Below, piece by piece: positions 28,801 to 39,000 of a DNA stretch of 64,000 nucleotides. The number at the start of each line of letters is the position of its first letter. Position 1 is the first letter of the stretch. The notes beneath the pieces are model-generated. The model did not search any database. It was not told the origin of the DNA and saw nothing but the letters and a program-made list of their open reading frames with translations. The stretch is from assembly GCF_021917145.1 (NCBI RefSeq), contig NC_061068.1, positions 11,319,210-11,383,209 of the forward strand, written 5' to 3'. Origin of the DNA: Hypomesus transpacificus. Taxonomy: Eukaryota; Chordata; Actinopteri; Osmeriformes; Osmeridae. A program made the position numbers and the translations under genes.

Positions 28801-29544
28801 CAACTTATATATTAGATGTGGTACACAGCAAGTTAGCCATTTAAGTTTGCCTATGGCTAGCTAGCAAGCACTTAGGCCAACTTTCAAAACTGGAAAGTTT
28901 GTCATGACCACGACTCCCTTTTTGCTGTCACCCTTGTGACCCTGCTTTGTCCCTGTCCCCTCCAGGAGCTGGAGTTTGTGCGCGTGGCCAAGAAGGGCCG
29001 CCTGCGCGAGGCGGTGGAGGCCAAGCGTGGCCTGAGGAAGGAGATCGAGCGCCTGCGGGCCGAGTGGGAGAGGAAGACCCAGGAGGCGGAGGAGTCCCGC
29101 ACGCGGCTGAAGCGAGAGCTGGAGAAGGAGAGGCAACAGCGCGTCTGCGACCGTGGCTGCGAGGCCGAGCGCCTGCGAGTCAAGTACTCCTCTCAGGTGA
29201 GCAGGGTCGTTACGGGGAAAAACGCTAGCCAAAGTGACGTCTTCCCCCCCGCGCGTTCCTCTGCATGTGTGTGTGTGGCCCCCCTCTCACCGTGGCCGTG
29301 TGTTCCCGGTGCTCTGCAGATGGAGGAGCTGCAGGTGCTGTTGCAGAGGGCCGAGGTGGACCGCGAGCAGCTGAGGGAGGAACTGCAGCAGGAGCGGGAG
29401 GCCCGGCAGAGCCTGGAGAGGATGGTGAAGGAGCTGCAGGCACAGCTGGAGCTGCAGAAGGCCGACGACAGCCAGGACAGACAGGACTCCCACACAGACA
29501 CGCTCAGACTTACCCAACCACAGCACACCAACGGAGTTTCCTAA
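3186..29544 (+). CDS. ski: SKI proto-oncogene, SMAD co-repressor
   Basis: SKI is a nuclear co-repressor that binds SMAD2/3/4 and N-CoR/HDAC complexes and damps TGF-beta/BMP signalling. Coding exons are 3186-4085, 26273-26386, 26640-26740, 26914-27167, 27543-27841, 28966-29196 and 29320-29544; all join in frame to 707 codons (human about 728). The start [17 protein letters not shown] begins the R-SMAD-binding/degron segment (residues 7-38), which matches the mutation-prone N-terminus of the human protein. The Dachshund-homology domain follows at about residues 80-185. The zinc-containing SMAD4-binding region with [12 protein letters not shown] lies near 247-265. Residues from about 515 onward form a long heptad coiled coil for SKI/SnoL dimerisation, including a LEFVRVAKK block. 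The frame is open upstream to an ATG at 3066, so a 40-residue extension is possible, but the 3186 start matches the family. Intron 1 is about 22 kb and contains the assembly gap. Confidence 0.96.
4380..4432. repeat. (CA)n microsatellite
   Basis: An ACACAC array of about 53 bases with one early ACAT interruption, in ski intron 1. Confidence 0.95.
8040..8150. repeat. 40-bp minisatellite of TTGG/CTGG motifs
   Basis: About 2.7 copies of a 40-bp unit built from GGTT, GGAT and GGCT tetranucleotides. It directly abuts the left target-site duplication of the hAT MITE at 8152, so the transposon landed in or beside this array. Confidence 0.85.
8152..8431. mobile_element. Nonautonomous hAT-type DNA transposon (MITE), 280 bp
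   Basis: Ends are imperfect terminal inverted repeats: CAGGGGCGTATCTAG on the left and the complement of CAGTGGCGGATCTAA on the right (12 of 15 match). The element is flanked by a perfect 8-bp direct repeat, CTGGTGGG, at 8144-8151 and 8432-8439. An 8-bp duplication with CAG...CTG ends is the hAT superfamily hallmark. The interior has no coding capacity and contains GGGTGGCAG/CTGCCACCCC palindromic segments. It lies in ski intron 1. Confidence 0.88.
8897..8920. repeat. 24-base G homopolymer
   Basis: An uninterrupted run of 24 G. Such runs are prone to length errors in sequencing and can form G-quadruplexes. Confidence 0.9.
10557..10646. repeat. (CT)n microsatellite
   Basis: A nearly pure CT array of about 90 bases in ski intron 1. 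Confidence 0.95.
12604..12897. repeat. 24-bp minisatellite, about 12 copies
   Basis: A head-to-tail array of a 24-base unit (GGATGGGTGGATGTAGGGAG plus four purines). The copies are nearly identical; two carry a G-to-A change (GGAAAGA instead of GGAGAGA). Because 24 is divisible by three, all frames lacking a stop in the unit stay open, which creates spurious ORFs on both strands. Confidence 0.95.
12898..14261. other. ski intron 1, segment before the G-rich tract
   Basis: Unique-looking non-coding sequence with a short TG array near 13439-13462 and a purine-rich stretch near 13670-13730. A homeodomain-type AT-rich cluster (TTTAATTGATTAGCAATAAA) lies at about 13764-13783. No exon could be supported. 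Confidence 0.45.
14262..14328. repeat. G-rich homopolymeric tract beside the assembly gap
   Basis: Runs of 33 and 18 G separated by a short TGGAGA, then another G run, followed by a C tract at about 14400-14408. It lies about 120 bases before the N run and probably caused the sequencing break. Confidence 0.9.
14449..14948. other. Assembly gap (500 N)
   Basis: Exactly 500 N. A round number usually means a placeholder of unknown true size. Open frames across it are artefacts. Confidence 1.
15401..15685. repeat. 45-bp minisatellite, six copies plus a partial
   Basis: Six tandem copies of a 45-base unit beginning GACTCTGGAGGCTGGGAT, then a partial seventh. Unit two and the partial copy replace GACTCT by GGTGAT or GGGGAT. 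The length is divisible by three, so long S/P-rich or G/D-rich frames stay open on both strands; these are not judged to be genes. Confidence 0.95.
15990..16092. repeat. (CT)n microsatellite
   Basis: A CT dinucleotide array of about 100 bases with one CTAT interruption, in ski intron 1. Confidence 0.95.
16093..20900. other. ski intron 1, central segment
   Basis: Non-coding. It includes C-rich and polypurine stretches (16940-17010, 17100-17160, 17350-17440, 17545-17600), CA arrays at 17699-17780, and C homopolymers near 19370 and 20371-20381 and 20507-20520. The block 16680-16910 is repeat-free and includes an ATTAATTAG homeodomain-type site, making it a candidate conserved element. No exon could be supported. 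Confidence 0.45.
20901..21152. repeat. 36-bp minisatellite, seven copies
   Basis: Seven almost identical tandem copies of a 36-base unit (GATACTGTTTGGGTTGCTGA followed by GAGGTTATCCAGTGAC). There are no spacers between units, so this is a minisatellite and not a CRISPR-like array. Confidence 0.95.
21153..26272. other. ski intron 1, distal segment
   Basis: Non-coding. Contains a C homopolymer at 21441-21459, TG arrays at 21607-21620 and 23009-23038, C-rich repeats at 23780-23870, CA/TG arrays near 24130, 24545, 24700, 25008 and 25450, and the CT array at 25670-25822. It ends at the exon 2 acceptor (AG at 26271-26272). No exon or RNA gene could be supported. Confidence 0.5.
25670..25822. repeat. 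Long (CT)n array
   Basis: About 150 bases of CT dinucleotides with scattered CCCT interruptions, about 450 bases before ski exon 2. Confidence 0.95.
28365..28500. repeat. SINE-like repeat fragment in ski intron 5
   Basis: The start (ACATTTATTCATTTAGCAGA, then TATCCAAAGTGACTT) shares the conserved tail block also seen in the SINEs at 34355 and 54119. It has no tRNA-like head and continues into a segment reading AAAAGTGCATAGGTCACTGATC. It is probably an old dispersed repeat fragment; the outer boundary is uncertain. Confidence 0.55.
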
Positions 29545-30643
29545 TGCTGTGGACCACGCAGAACCGTTTTTGCCGGGCTCTCCAGAGACAGACGGTACTG
29601 TAGTGGCTGCAGGACACACTGCATTATTTGCAGCTCCTGTTAAGGGGAAATAATTCAGCAAAAAATACCCAATAATTTCAAGAGGATGGTTTCGTGTTTT
29701 GTATTAGTAAAGTTGGAAGATCTTGTTATGATGAAAATTGACATTATTATGATAATATATGAACTTTAACTGGAACTGGAAAGTGGTCTGGTTGAGCATG
29801 AGAGCTAGCTGCAATCCCATGAGAAAGACATCTTCCTGAAAGACAACACTCCTCTCCTGACTCCCCTGATGCTGGATAAGGACTTTATTTTGGTATATAA
29901 GCTATTTAAAGATGTACAACTATAGCTCCATAATGTTACTTGAATATTTAGGGAACAGAAGTACAGAACAGTAGGGGGCGACACCTCCACAGAATCTCGG
30001 TACACACTTCAACGGTAATATATTATATACATTTACAGACGACTGGAAAGCACACCACCAAGGTTTTCCACTTTGTCACTGACTCAATCAGTTTGCTTCT
30101 TGAACATGTTGTGGAGATTTAAAAGGAAATGTTGCATGATTAGCAGGGTACCAGGTACTCACATCAGCACATCCATGTAAACCCTATAGGCATGCAGCTT
30201 TCTCTCAACCCTCCAGATCTGTTTCAGCTGACGGAAGCCGAAAGTATCTGGGGACACTATCTTTATATTCTCATCTTGAATATTGTATGGAAGTGTAACT
30301 TTTTACTATGATGCCCACAGCCTCCTTTTGTTTTAAAATCAGACGTGTATGAAACCAAACCATGTCATAAATATTGTGTTGCCGGTGAATCTAATGTTGT
30401 GTATAGAACAACTATGATAATGGCTGTCTTCTTGTTGAATTGCGGTATTTCAGATTTTCTATTGAATACTGTAAAATAATTTATATTCCAAAATAATTTG
30501 CTGCCTGTAAACCCGTAAGCATTTTTTGTTTCTGATTTGTAGGGCTCTTAAATCAACATATGCTTTATATGAACAACATTTCTACATATATACAAAATAT
30601 GAATATATATTTTTTTACTTAAGAAAAGGAATTGCACTTTTAA

Positions 30644-30649
30644 AATAAA
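30644..30649 (+). terminator. Candidate poly(A) signal of ski
   Basis: AATAAA about 1.1 kb after the ski stop codon in A/T-rich sequence typical of a long vertebrate 3' UTR. I did not see a canonical AATAAA between the stop and this site. Confidence 0.5.
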
Positions 30650-32092
30650 GACAAATTGCATTGTGCATTTTACTCCCAATTGCTTTGTTAAAATTACAAC
30701 AGAACATGAACGACATTTAACAACTATTTTGTTAGTTCTGTTTTGTCAGTTCTATTTTGTAAATACAATTGTGATATTGTAAATAATAAGAAAGTTTGCT
30801 TGCTTTACACTTTAATTCTATTATGAGTAATAGTTTTGATCTTACTTGAAACCAAAAGAAAATGTATATTTGTGATTATGATATAATTGATGGATTATTG
30901 CACCCTTGATCATCGCTTAAAATCAATGGGCTGAATGGAAGTAATGAATGATTGGTAAAACATAGAGAAGAGACAAGTTATCGGTCATTATTTTAAACAA
31001 TATAGGTGATCATTTTGAGAAAGACACCATTACTATTATAGTCATCCTTTCCATATATGTTTCTTCCTTCTGATGGGAGCTACAAGAGATGTTGATGGAT
31101 TGCGGATGTATCTACTTAAACCCAGACCAAAATTATCAAATGAGATCATTATATATTTGAGTACCTACCCCTCTACTGGCTTTCCAGACCCAAGTAGGAA
31201 AGCTAGGACATCTCCTGGTCTTCAACCTTTGGTGCTCACAAATATTTTAGAAAAACATACTTACATGTCTTATTATTATGTCCCCACTGAACATATGTTG
31301 GATACAATGTAATGGGAATATGCATTGCATTCGTTAATACTGTTAATAATAGTTTTGGAAGTGGGGTTTTATTTTGCCGTTTGTTTCGATGTTTTCTTTT
31401 TCCTTGGAAAACCTCTATGATATCCATTAAAATCAAATCAACCATTTGTATGAGGGTGTTTTCTTTCGTACTTTCTTTGTATGTTTTTATGAGTCTGTAC
31501 TCAAAAGAGCGACATTTTGCTATACAGATCAGATCACTGATCATGTGGTGCTGAAAGTTTCCAACAATACACGTGAAGACTAATCAGCAATTTCCTTTTG
31601 CAAGATCATGACTTGAAAATGTATTAGCAATTAGGCGGCCAATTTTTCGATCCGTTATGCCACACCAAGACTGGGTAAGAATCGTCCAAAAAGAGAGCAC
31701 TTTGTTTTTTCTGATTCGTTCGCCACCCGCTCTGCTCTCTTACTAGCACAACTGCAAGTGCAAGTTTGAGAACAAATGAATCGCAAGGGTTGCAAGTCAA
31801 GGCGTTCAGATTTGTCCCTTCCTGATGCTACAGTGAAGTTTCAGTGACACATTTGCGAGGTTGTAAGCACCCAGGTGTGGTTGTGGAAAATGGACTGAAG
31901 TGAAACATTGAAAAATATACATATATAGGCTTAGCCTATGTGAACCTATATTTAATAGTAATGTTGGATTACACGTTTGCAGTTGTCGTATTTATTCAAA
32001 TATCAATATAAACGTTTTTTAACGTGTTTCAGTGACTTCACGTACAGAACATGGTAGCCTATCAATTTAAGTTGAGATTTGTGTTCCACAAG
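30650..32092. other. Intergenic DNA between ski and plch2
   Basis: A/T-rich sequence without supported exons; open frames are short and unlike known families. It may include further ski 3' UTR. No repeat family was recognised in it. Confidence 0.5.
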
Positions 32093-32477
32093 ACGTTGAC
32101 AAGGAACATTTTTAGTGAGAAACTGAAGGGTTCAATTTAAGTGGCCACTATAAGTTGAACCCTGCTGTTCCTCACTCAATGTTATTGGAAAGGAAAAAAG
32201 GTGCAGTGGTTTAACTTTTTTCAGAGCTGTTTATCTGGACAAAATGGCCGTGTACAGAAGGCTGACATTTTGTCCAGATATAGTATCAAATGAATGGCCG
32301 TGTCTAAAAGGCTGACATTCATTTTATACTATATCTGGACAAAATGTCAGCCTTCTGGACACTTGATATTGGTCTGGAAAAAAAATGGGGAACAGTGCAC
32401 CTTTTTCTTTCCTTTCCAAAAACGTTGAGAAGGAACATTTTGATTGAGGAACAGAAGGGTTATATTTAAGAGGCCAC
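32093..32477. mobile_element. Multi-hairpin foldback element (MITE-like)
   Basis: A compact set of nested repeats. Direct repeats of about 56 bases with roughly 80% match lie at 32093-32148 and 32422-32477 (ACGTTGA.AAGGAACATTTT ... GGCCAC). Between them, AACCCTGCTGTTCCTCAC near 32158 is mirrored in inverse by the sequence near 32445-32462. The core is an inverted repeat with 37-base arms at 32250-32286 and 32326-32362 and one mismatch. There is no coding capacity. The superfamily could not be assigned and no target-site duplication was recognised. Confidence 0.7.
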
Positions 32478-33069
32478 ATGTGGGCAGTCAGTCTTCAACT
32501 CAAGTCATTACACTGCCCCCATCTCTCTGTCTATTCCCCGACCCACTCTCTTTCCTTCCAGAGCTTATTAGTAGCGGAAAAATCCCTCTGTAAATGCAAG
32601 GCTGCAGCCTCCACTCAGGATTACAGCTTGAAGAAGATTTAGGACTGACACGTGTTCCAGACTCCTCCTGTCTTCTCTCACTCAATTACAAACACTGAGG
32701 ACCAATGGCCGCTTAATGAAGAACACTCTACATGGAACTGGAATGGCGACCTAACGGATTGAGAGTCAATGAAACAACAAGTACATGTGTTTCCATTGTC
32801 CTTTCTTGGTTTATGCCTGTGGACATGAACACATTGAGAAAGTGGATTCAAAGTGTCTGGCGAGGCTGCTGTGGGACATGGTAGTCTTCTGAAGACCGAC
32901 CGGATCGACTCTTTCTCCCTGCGTTATGTGAACGGTCCTCTGGAGTGCTGACTGTGATTTGGAGCCAGGTAGTACTTAATGAGGGCGAGGAAGAGAGGCG
33001 CTGGACCACGGGGCAGGCAGTGACATGAGCAGCTCCCAGCAAGGGGGGACTTAAACCAGCCGAGCAGGG

Positions 33070-36000
33070 ATGAACACCCCTCCAAACATGGCACCTCTGT
33101 CTTCAGGGCTGAGCGTCACCGCCCCAAGGGGACCCCTGTCCCCCACCACCAAGAGCTCCTTCCCCTCCCTCAACTCCCTGGCCCCGGGGATGTTTTCCCC
33201 CTCTCTGTCCAGGGGCACCCCCAGCTCAGGGAGGAGAGCTTCCAGCCCCTTCAGGAGCCCCAGCCCGTCCATCATGACCTCCCCCAAGCTGTGGCAGAAG
33301 ACCTCCATCTCCAGGCTGGCAGAGGAGTTCTTCTGGATTGGGGGGAGTATAGTGGCTCAGCCCAAATGGAGACTGGGTCAGACCGGTAAGAAGTTATTGT
33401 GAAGTTGTTATTGAGCTGCACTGTCACGTTCTTCATGTTCATCTTAGTTTGGTGAAATGAATTCAATAGACAGAAATACTGTTTTGTTTACATGTAAACA
33501 TGACCTACCGAGCATGTGTAATGTGCTCATGTGATTATGACCTATGATGCAGATCTTATTTATAGACCTACCCTACTGGTAAGCCAAACATATTTGTGCT
33601 TTCCACATATATTGTTTACGTGAAAGTGGCATGGAGTGTGTGTGTGTGAGTAGGTAATAGGCGACAGTAGACCATCACTGAAGATTAGACTGAACGATGC
33701 AGACTTGAGTGAGTCACATGTCTCAAATTCAGATTACATCCAGAGGTTACCTGCCGTGCTCCCTATTTGACCACTCCTTCTCCAACTATCGCACCCATGT
33801 GGTCAGGCATGCGTGACATCAAAGAATCACGAAACACATTCCAGACAAAATGAACACATTTTCGCAAATTAAAGGGTTTGTTGAATCATTGACAACTTCA
33901 TTTGAAAGTTGTACAGTATGGTAAGAAAGAAAATCCTATTTTTTCTAAAGCTCACTCACCATGTTAGTATTTTCAGCCAGTTATACGGTTCAGATGGTCG
34001 AGTGTCTGGCCTAGACACTGTAAAAACAGGTGCCTGATGATGTCAAATTCTGTGTGTGTTTTCTGCAGTGGAGAGGTGTATGTGTACCATGCAAACAGGC
34101 ACCCAGATGACAAAGTTAAAAGGAAAGAAGAAGGGTCTGGTGCGCTACTTCTACCTGGACGAGCACAAGTCCTGCATCCGCTGGAGGCCCTCCAGGAAGC
34201 ATGACAAAGCCAAAAGTCAGTAAACAAATGGAGAGGATAGATAAGCTACTCCGGCACCCTGCCATTTCCATTAACTGGTGGAGTCCTAAACGTATACATT
34301 TGAATTCTAGGTCTTTTCTAAAAAGGTTTCCACAAATTTGTACAAATTCTAGATTTACATTTAGTCATTTAGCAGACGCTCTTATCCAGAACGACTTACA
34401 GTAAGTACAGGGACATTGCCCCCGAGGCAAGTAGGGTGAAGTGCCTTGCCCAAGGATACAATATAATTTTGCATGGCGGGGAATCAATCCGGCAACCTTC
34501 TGATTACTAGCCAGACTCCATCACCGCTCAGCCATCTGACTCCCCTAGATACAGTAGCTGATGAATTGATCTGTTTGGACTCTTCTCCTGTCCAGTAACT
34601 ATCGACTCCATCCATGAGGTGTGCGAGGGGAAGAAGTCGGAGATCTTCCAGCGTTATGCAGACAGCCGCTTTGATCCCAACTGCTGCCTCAGTATTTACC
34701 ATGGCAGCCACGTGGAGTCCCTGGACCTGGTCACCACCAGTGGGGACGAGGCGCGTACCTGGATCACCGGTCTTAAGTACCTAATGGCGGGCATCAGTGA
34801 CGAGGACAGTCTGGCCAGGAGGCAGCGTGTCCGGGACCAATATCCTTCAAATCCTAGGGGATTTTATGGTCACATAAAGTATTAAAAGCCTATGACATAT
34901 AAATACATGACATGGCAACACATTCCATTAAGGTTGGGCTTCCCAGTGGTAAGTGGATGTGGCACAACAGGGGTAAGTGGATTTTTGGTACACAACCTTT
35001 AACTGCCTGTTTCCAACTGCCACATAAACCCACCCCTGAATTTTACTGTAGGTTTTGCTATGTCAATCCATGGTAGTTACTGTAACTTTAGTGTCAAGAG
35101 TTTCCAGTTACATGACTTCAGTAATGGACTGCTCTGTGTTGTGAGGGATGTATTGTGCGATAGCATAGATGAATGCCTTGGTCTGACAGGGTAATGGTCA
35201 TCATTCAACCTTGACAGTCAGATCACATGGCTCCAGCAGACATTCTCAGAGGCTGACAAGAATGGAGATGGAACCCTGAGCATTGGAGAGGTCCTGCACC
35301 TTCTCCACAAACTGAATGTCAACCTGCCCAAGGAGAAGGTCAGGGAGATGTTTACGGTGAGCTTCAGTTCATATGGTCATCATAGTCTAAGGAGCTGGTC
35401 TGTGTTCCTGGAACTGGTACCCGGAATTTGTATCATATAATATATCATGCAAATATATTAAATAAAGATATTATATTCAGATTGGGTGGATTGGCGTTCC
35501 CCCTTATTAACAGTGAAGTTAAAAGCAAACCGATATTGTTAGTGTCCTATAATTCTGGTATTAAAAGAAAAGCAAAAAGGCTCACAAAAGTGTACAAGTC
35601 AAAGAGGGTAAGCAATCATGCTCTTACAACCTGATCTCCAATCATCCCTGCTTAGGGTTACAGATGCCCTGTCTTGTCTGTGTTTTAGTGACATACCTTG
35701 GTAGAGGACAGGTTAGTTGAGAAGAAGGGGAGGAGGGAGAGAGAGAAGAGCTGCTGAAGCAGTCAGACCATATGCTCAGGCCTGAACAGATGGCAGAGGT
35801 TGTAATACTGCACTGAACTTGTTCAGCACAGAGCTTCCCTCTGCCTAATCCATGCTAATGCACCACACAACATGGGCTCCATTGCCTAAGCTGCTGCTAT
35901 GTGGTACAGATATCCAGAACGATGACCGTTAACACTGTCAGTTGTCTTTCTTTGTTTTGTTATGTTTTTAAGGTAACATGGTACACCTAACTAAACGTGC

Positions 36001-39000
36001 GCTGTATGATTAGTGGCATCATAATATGCATAAACAGGGAAAATAATGTTGCATCAAAAATGAAACAGTTTACATTATAAACTGAAAATTAGGAAATAAT
36101 GTATTGAGACACTTTTTAGTTGTATTAAATCATATGTATTCTATACTAGGAGGCAGACACGGATGACAACCAGGGTTCTTTAGCGTTTGAGGAGTTCTGC
36201 AACTTCTATAAGATGATGTCCACTCGCAGAGACCTCCATCTCATCATGATCTCCTACAGCAACCAAAAAGAGTACATGGACCTCAATGACCTGGCACGCT
36301 TCCTGGAGAATGAACAGAAGGTGGGTGCTGCACAAAGGAAAGTGAAGAAAAAGGGACCTTTAGGACAAAGGCCTTTATGTGTTTGTTAGCTGTGCCTCAT
36401 GTCAGTACAATAAGTCTTGCAATGTAACATCTTTTATTTACATTTTCTCTCTGAGCTGATAGTTATGAGAAAGGGATTCAACAAAAGACACCAAACATAC
36501 AAAGGTCAATGATTGAGAATTTGAATGATTGTCTGACCCTTCTGTTCACTAGATGGTCAACGTCACCCGGGAACACTGTCTGGAAATAGTGGTCCAGTTT
36601 GAGCCCTGTCCTGAGCATCTTCAACACAAGGTCCTGGGGATTGATGGTACCTAATATACAAACAACTACTAACTATTATTCCCTTTGTTATCCAATCAGT
36701 GTCATCATTACACCAGACCTTGTAGTATCATCGTCACAATCCATAAATGGAAACCAAAAGGAAACGACAAAAAGTGACCTTCTTGTGTTCAACCTGCTCC
36801 AGGGTTCACCAACTATATGCGGAGTCCAGCAGGAGATATCTTCAACCCAAACCACTACCATGTGAACCAGGATATGACCCAGCCTCTGACCAACTATTTC
36901 ATCTCCTCCTCACACAACACGTACCTGACAGGGGACCAGTTCCTGTCCCAGTCCAGGGTGGACATGTATGCCTACGTCCTCCAGGCTGGCTGCCGCTGTG
37001 TGGAGGGTAAGCTCCAGTGGAACTGCAGTTCTTCTGTGACCGCACAAACTGCGTTTTACATACAAACACTTTGCACCTTGATTGCACTGGTTTGTTCCTG
37101 GTTGGTCTCCTTTTTTTTGCCAAGACAGATAAGTGATGGACTCTCCTTCTTTCACTTCCTTTTCTTTTCCTTTATCTTTCTCGGTCAGTGGACTGCTGGG
37201 ATGGCCCTGATGGGGAACCCATAGTCTACCATGGTTACACACTAACATCTAAGATCCTCTTCAGAGATGTCATCGAAACCATCAACAAATATGCCTTTAC
37301 AAAGAATCAGTGAGTCATTGGAACGTTAGCATTGATCATAGCCCTGAAGTGAAAATCAAATGTCTCTATCATATCAGAGTTAGTCGTAGTGGGTTAGGCC
37401 TCTGTGTCTGAGAAGCAGAACCCAAATAACCTGCCGACCTCCCCCAGGTACCCAGTCATCCTGTCTATAGAGAACCACTGCACAGTGCCACAGCAGAAGA
37501 AGATGGCCCAGTACCTGAAGGAGGTGCTGCAGGACAAGGTGGACCTGACTTCCGTCAACATGAACGAGTTCAGAAAACTGCCCTCCCCCGAGACCCTGAA
37601 AGGAAAAGTCCTGGTGAAGGTGATGCAATAGACTTGCAGGATGTAGAAGTAAATGGTTTGAACTTCACCTCGGTCAGAGACGTTTGATTTTACTCAGGTT
37701 TAACCAGCAATTGTGATGTCCATTATTCTAAAGGGAAAGAAGCTTCCAGCTAACCTAGATGCTGAAGCAGAGGAAGGGGATGTATCGGATGAAGACAGTG
37801 CAGAGGAGGAGGATGAGGAGGAGGAGGAGGACATACAGGCAAATACAGTAAGACATTTACCAGAGCTTGACATGAAGGTTGAGGTTTTTTAGGGGGTGTA
37901 CCACTCAGGTAAGTGAATATGATCACTTGTCCAGACAAGTTCACAAATGTACAGGTGATTTGGCCATAAACATATGCCCTTTGTTACAAAAAAAAACAAG
38001 AACAAAATCATGTTGGATGCAAAAACTGACAAAAGCTGTGGGCTTTTCTGGTGTGAATACCTTTATATCCCCCAAGACCTCTAGAGAGCAAATGTAAGAC
38101 ATCGTGCAGCCACCCCTTCGGAGTCTAACAGAATGCCAAATGTGACAACCAAGAGGGAATTCCGAACTGTTGTATGTTTCAGGATGGGAAAGACGCCACC
38201 ACAGAAGCTGAAGCAAAAAAGAAGAAGAACTTCAGCAGGTCCTTAATGGGCAGCTTCAGGCGTAAGGTGAGTCGTCTATGTCTCCAAAACCACCGTGGGT
38301 TTGTGTCCTGAGGGTTTGCCTAAACCTCCCTCTAGCTCCCCCTCTGTGTCGGAGGCTGCGGTCCAGCAGGAGCTGACAGTAGGCTCTTGTTTCAGAGGAA
38401 AAAGAAATTGAAAGTAAAGAAGAGGCTGATGCCTGACGGAGATGTTGACCAAGAGTGCCACGGCAGGGAACGGACGCAGATTGTCTACTACACCAAGTAA
38501 ACCCACCACTCACCTACTTCTGCTCAGTGACCACCTTCAGCGTCCAGGTCTTTAAACACCTCTCTGGCTCGTTCCCTAACAAATGGTTGTCTGCTTCTAC
38601 CAGGAAGAGGAAGACCATGAGGCTGTCCCGGGCCCTGTCTGACCTGGTCAAATACACCAAGTCTGTCCGTGTCCACGACATTGAGACACAAGGTAAGAGG
38701 GAGCGACAGTGTCCTCTCTTAGAACAGTCACAGAGACCCCCCCCCCATGTCCCCAGTCCCTGTAGAGTGCACTCATGTATACGTGACCCTCTTCTTCCTG
38801 ACCGGCAGCGTACATGACCAGCTGGCAGGTGTCGTCCTTAAACGAGAGCATCGTCAACCAGATCATGCAGCTGAAGCCCGCCCAGCTGGTCCGCTTCAAC
38901 CAGCGGCAGCTCCTGAGAGTCTACCCCTCCAACTACCGCGTGGACTCCAGCAACTTCAACCCTCAGCCTTTCTGGAACTCAGGATGCCATATGGGTAAGG

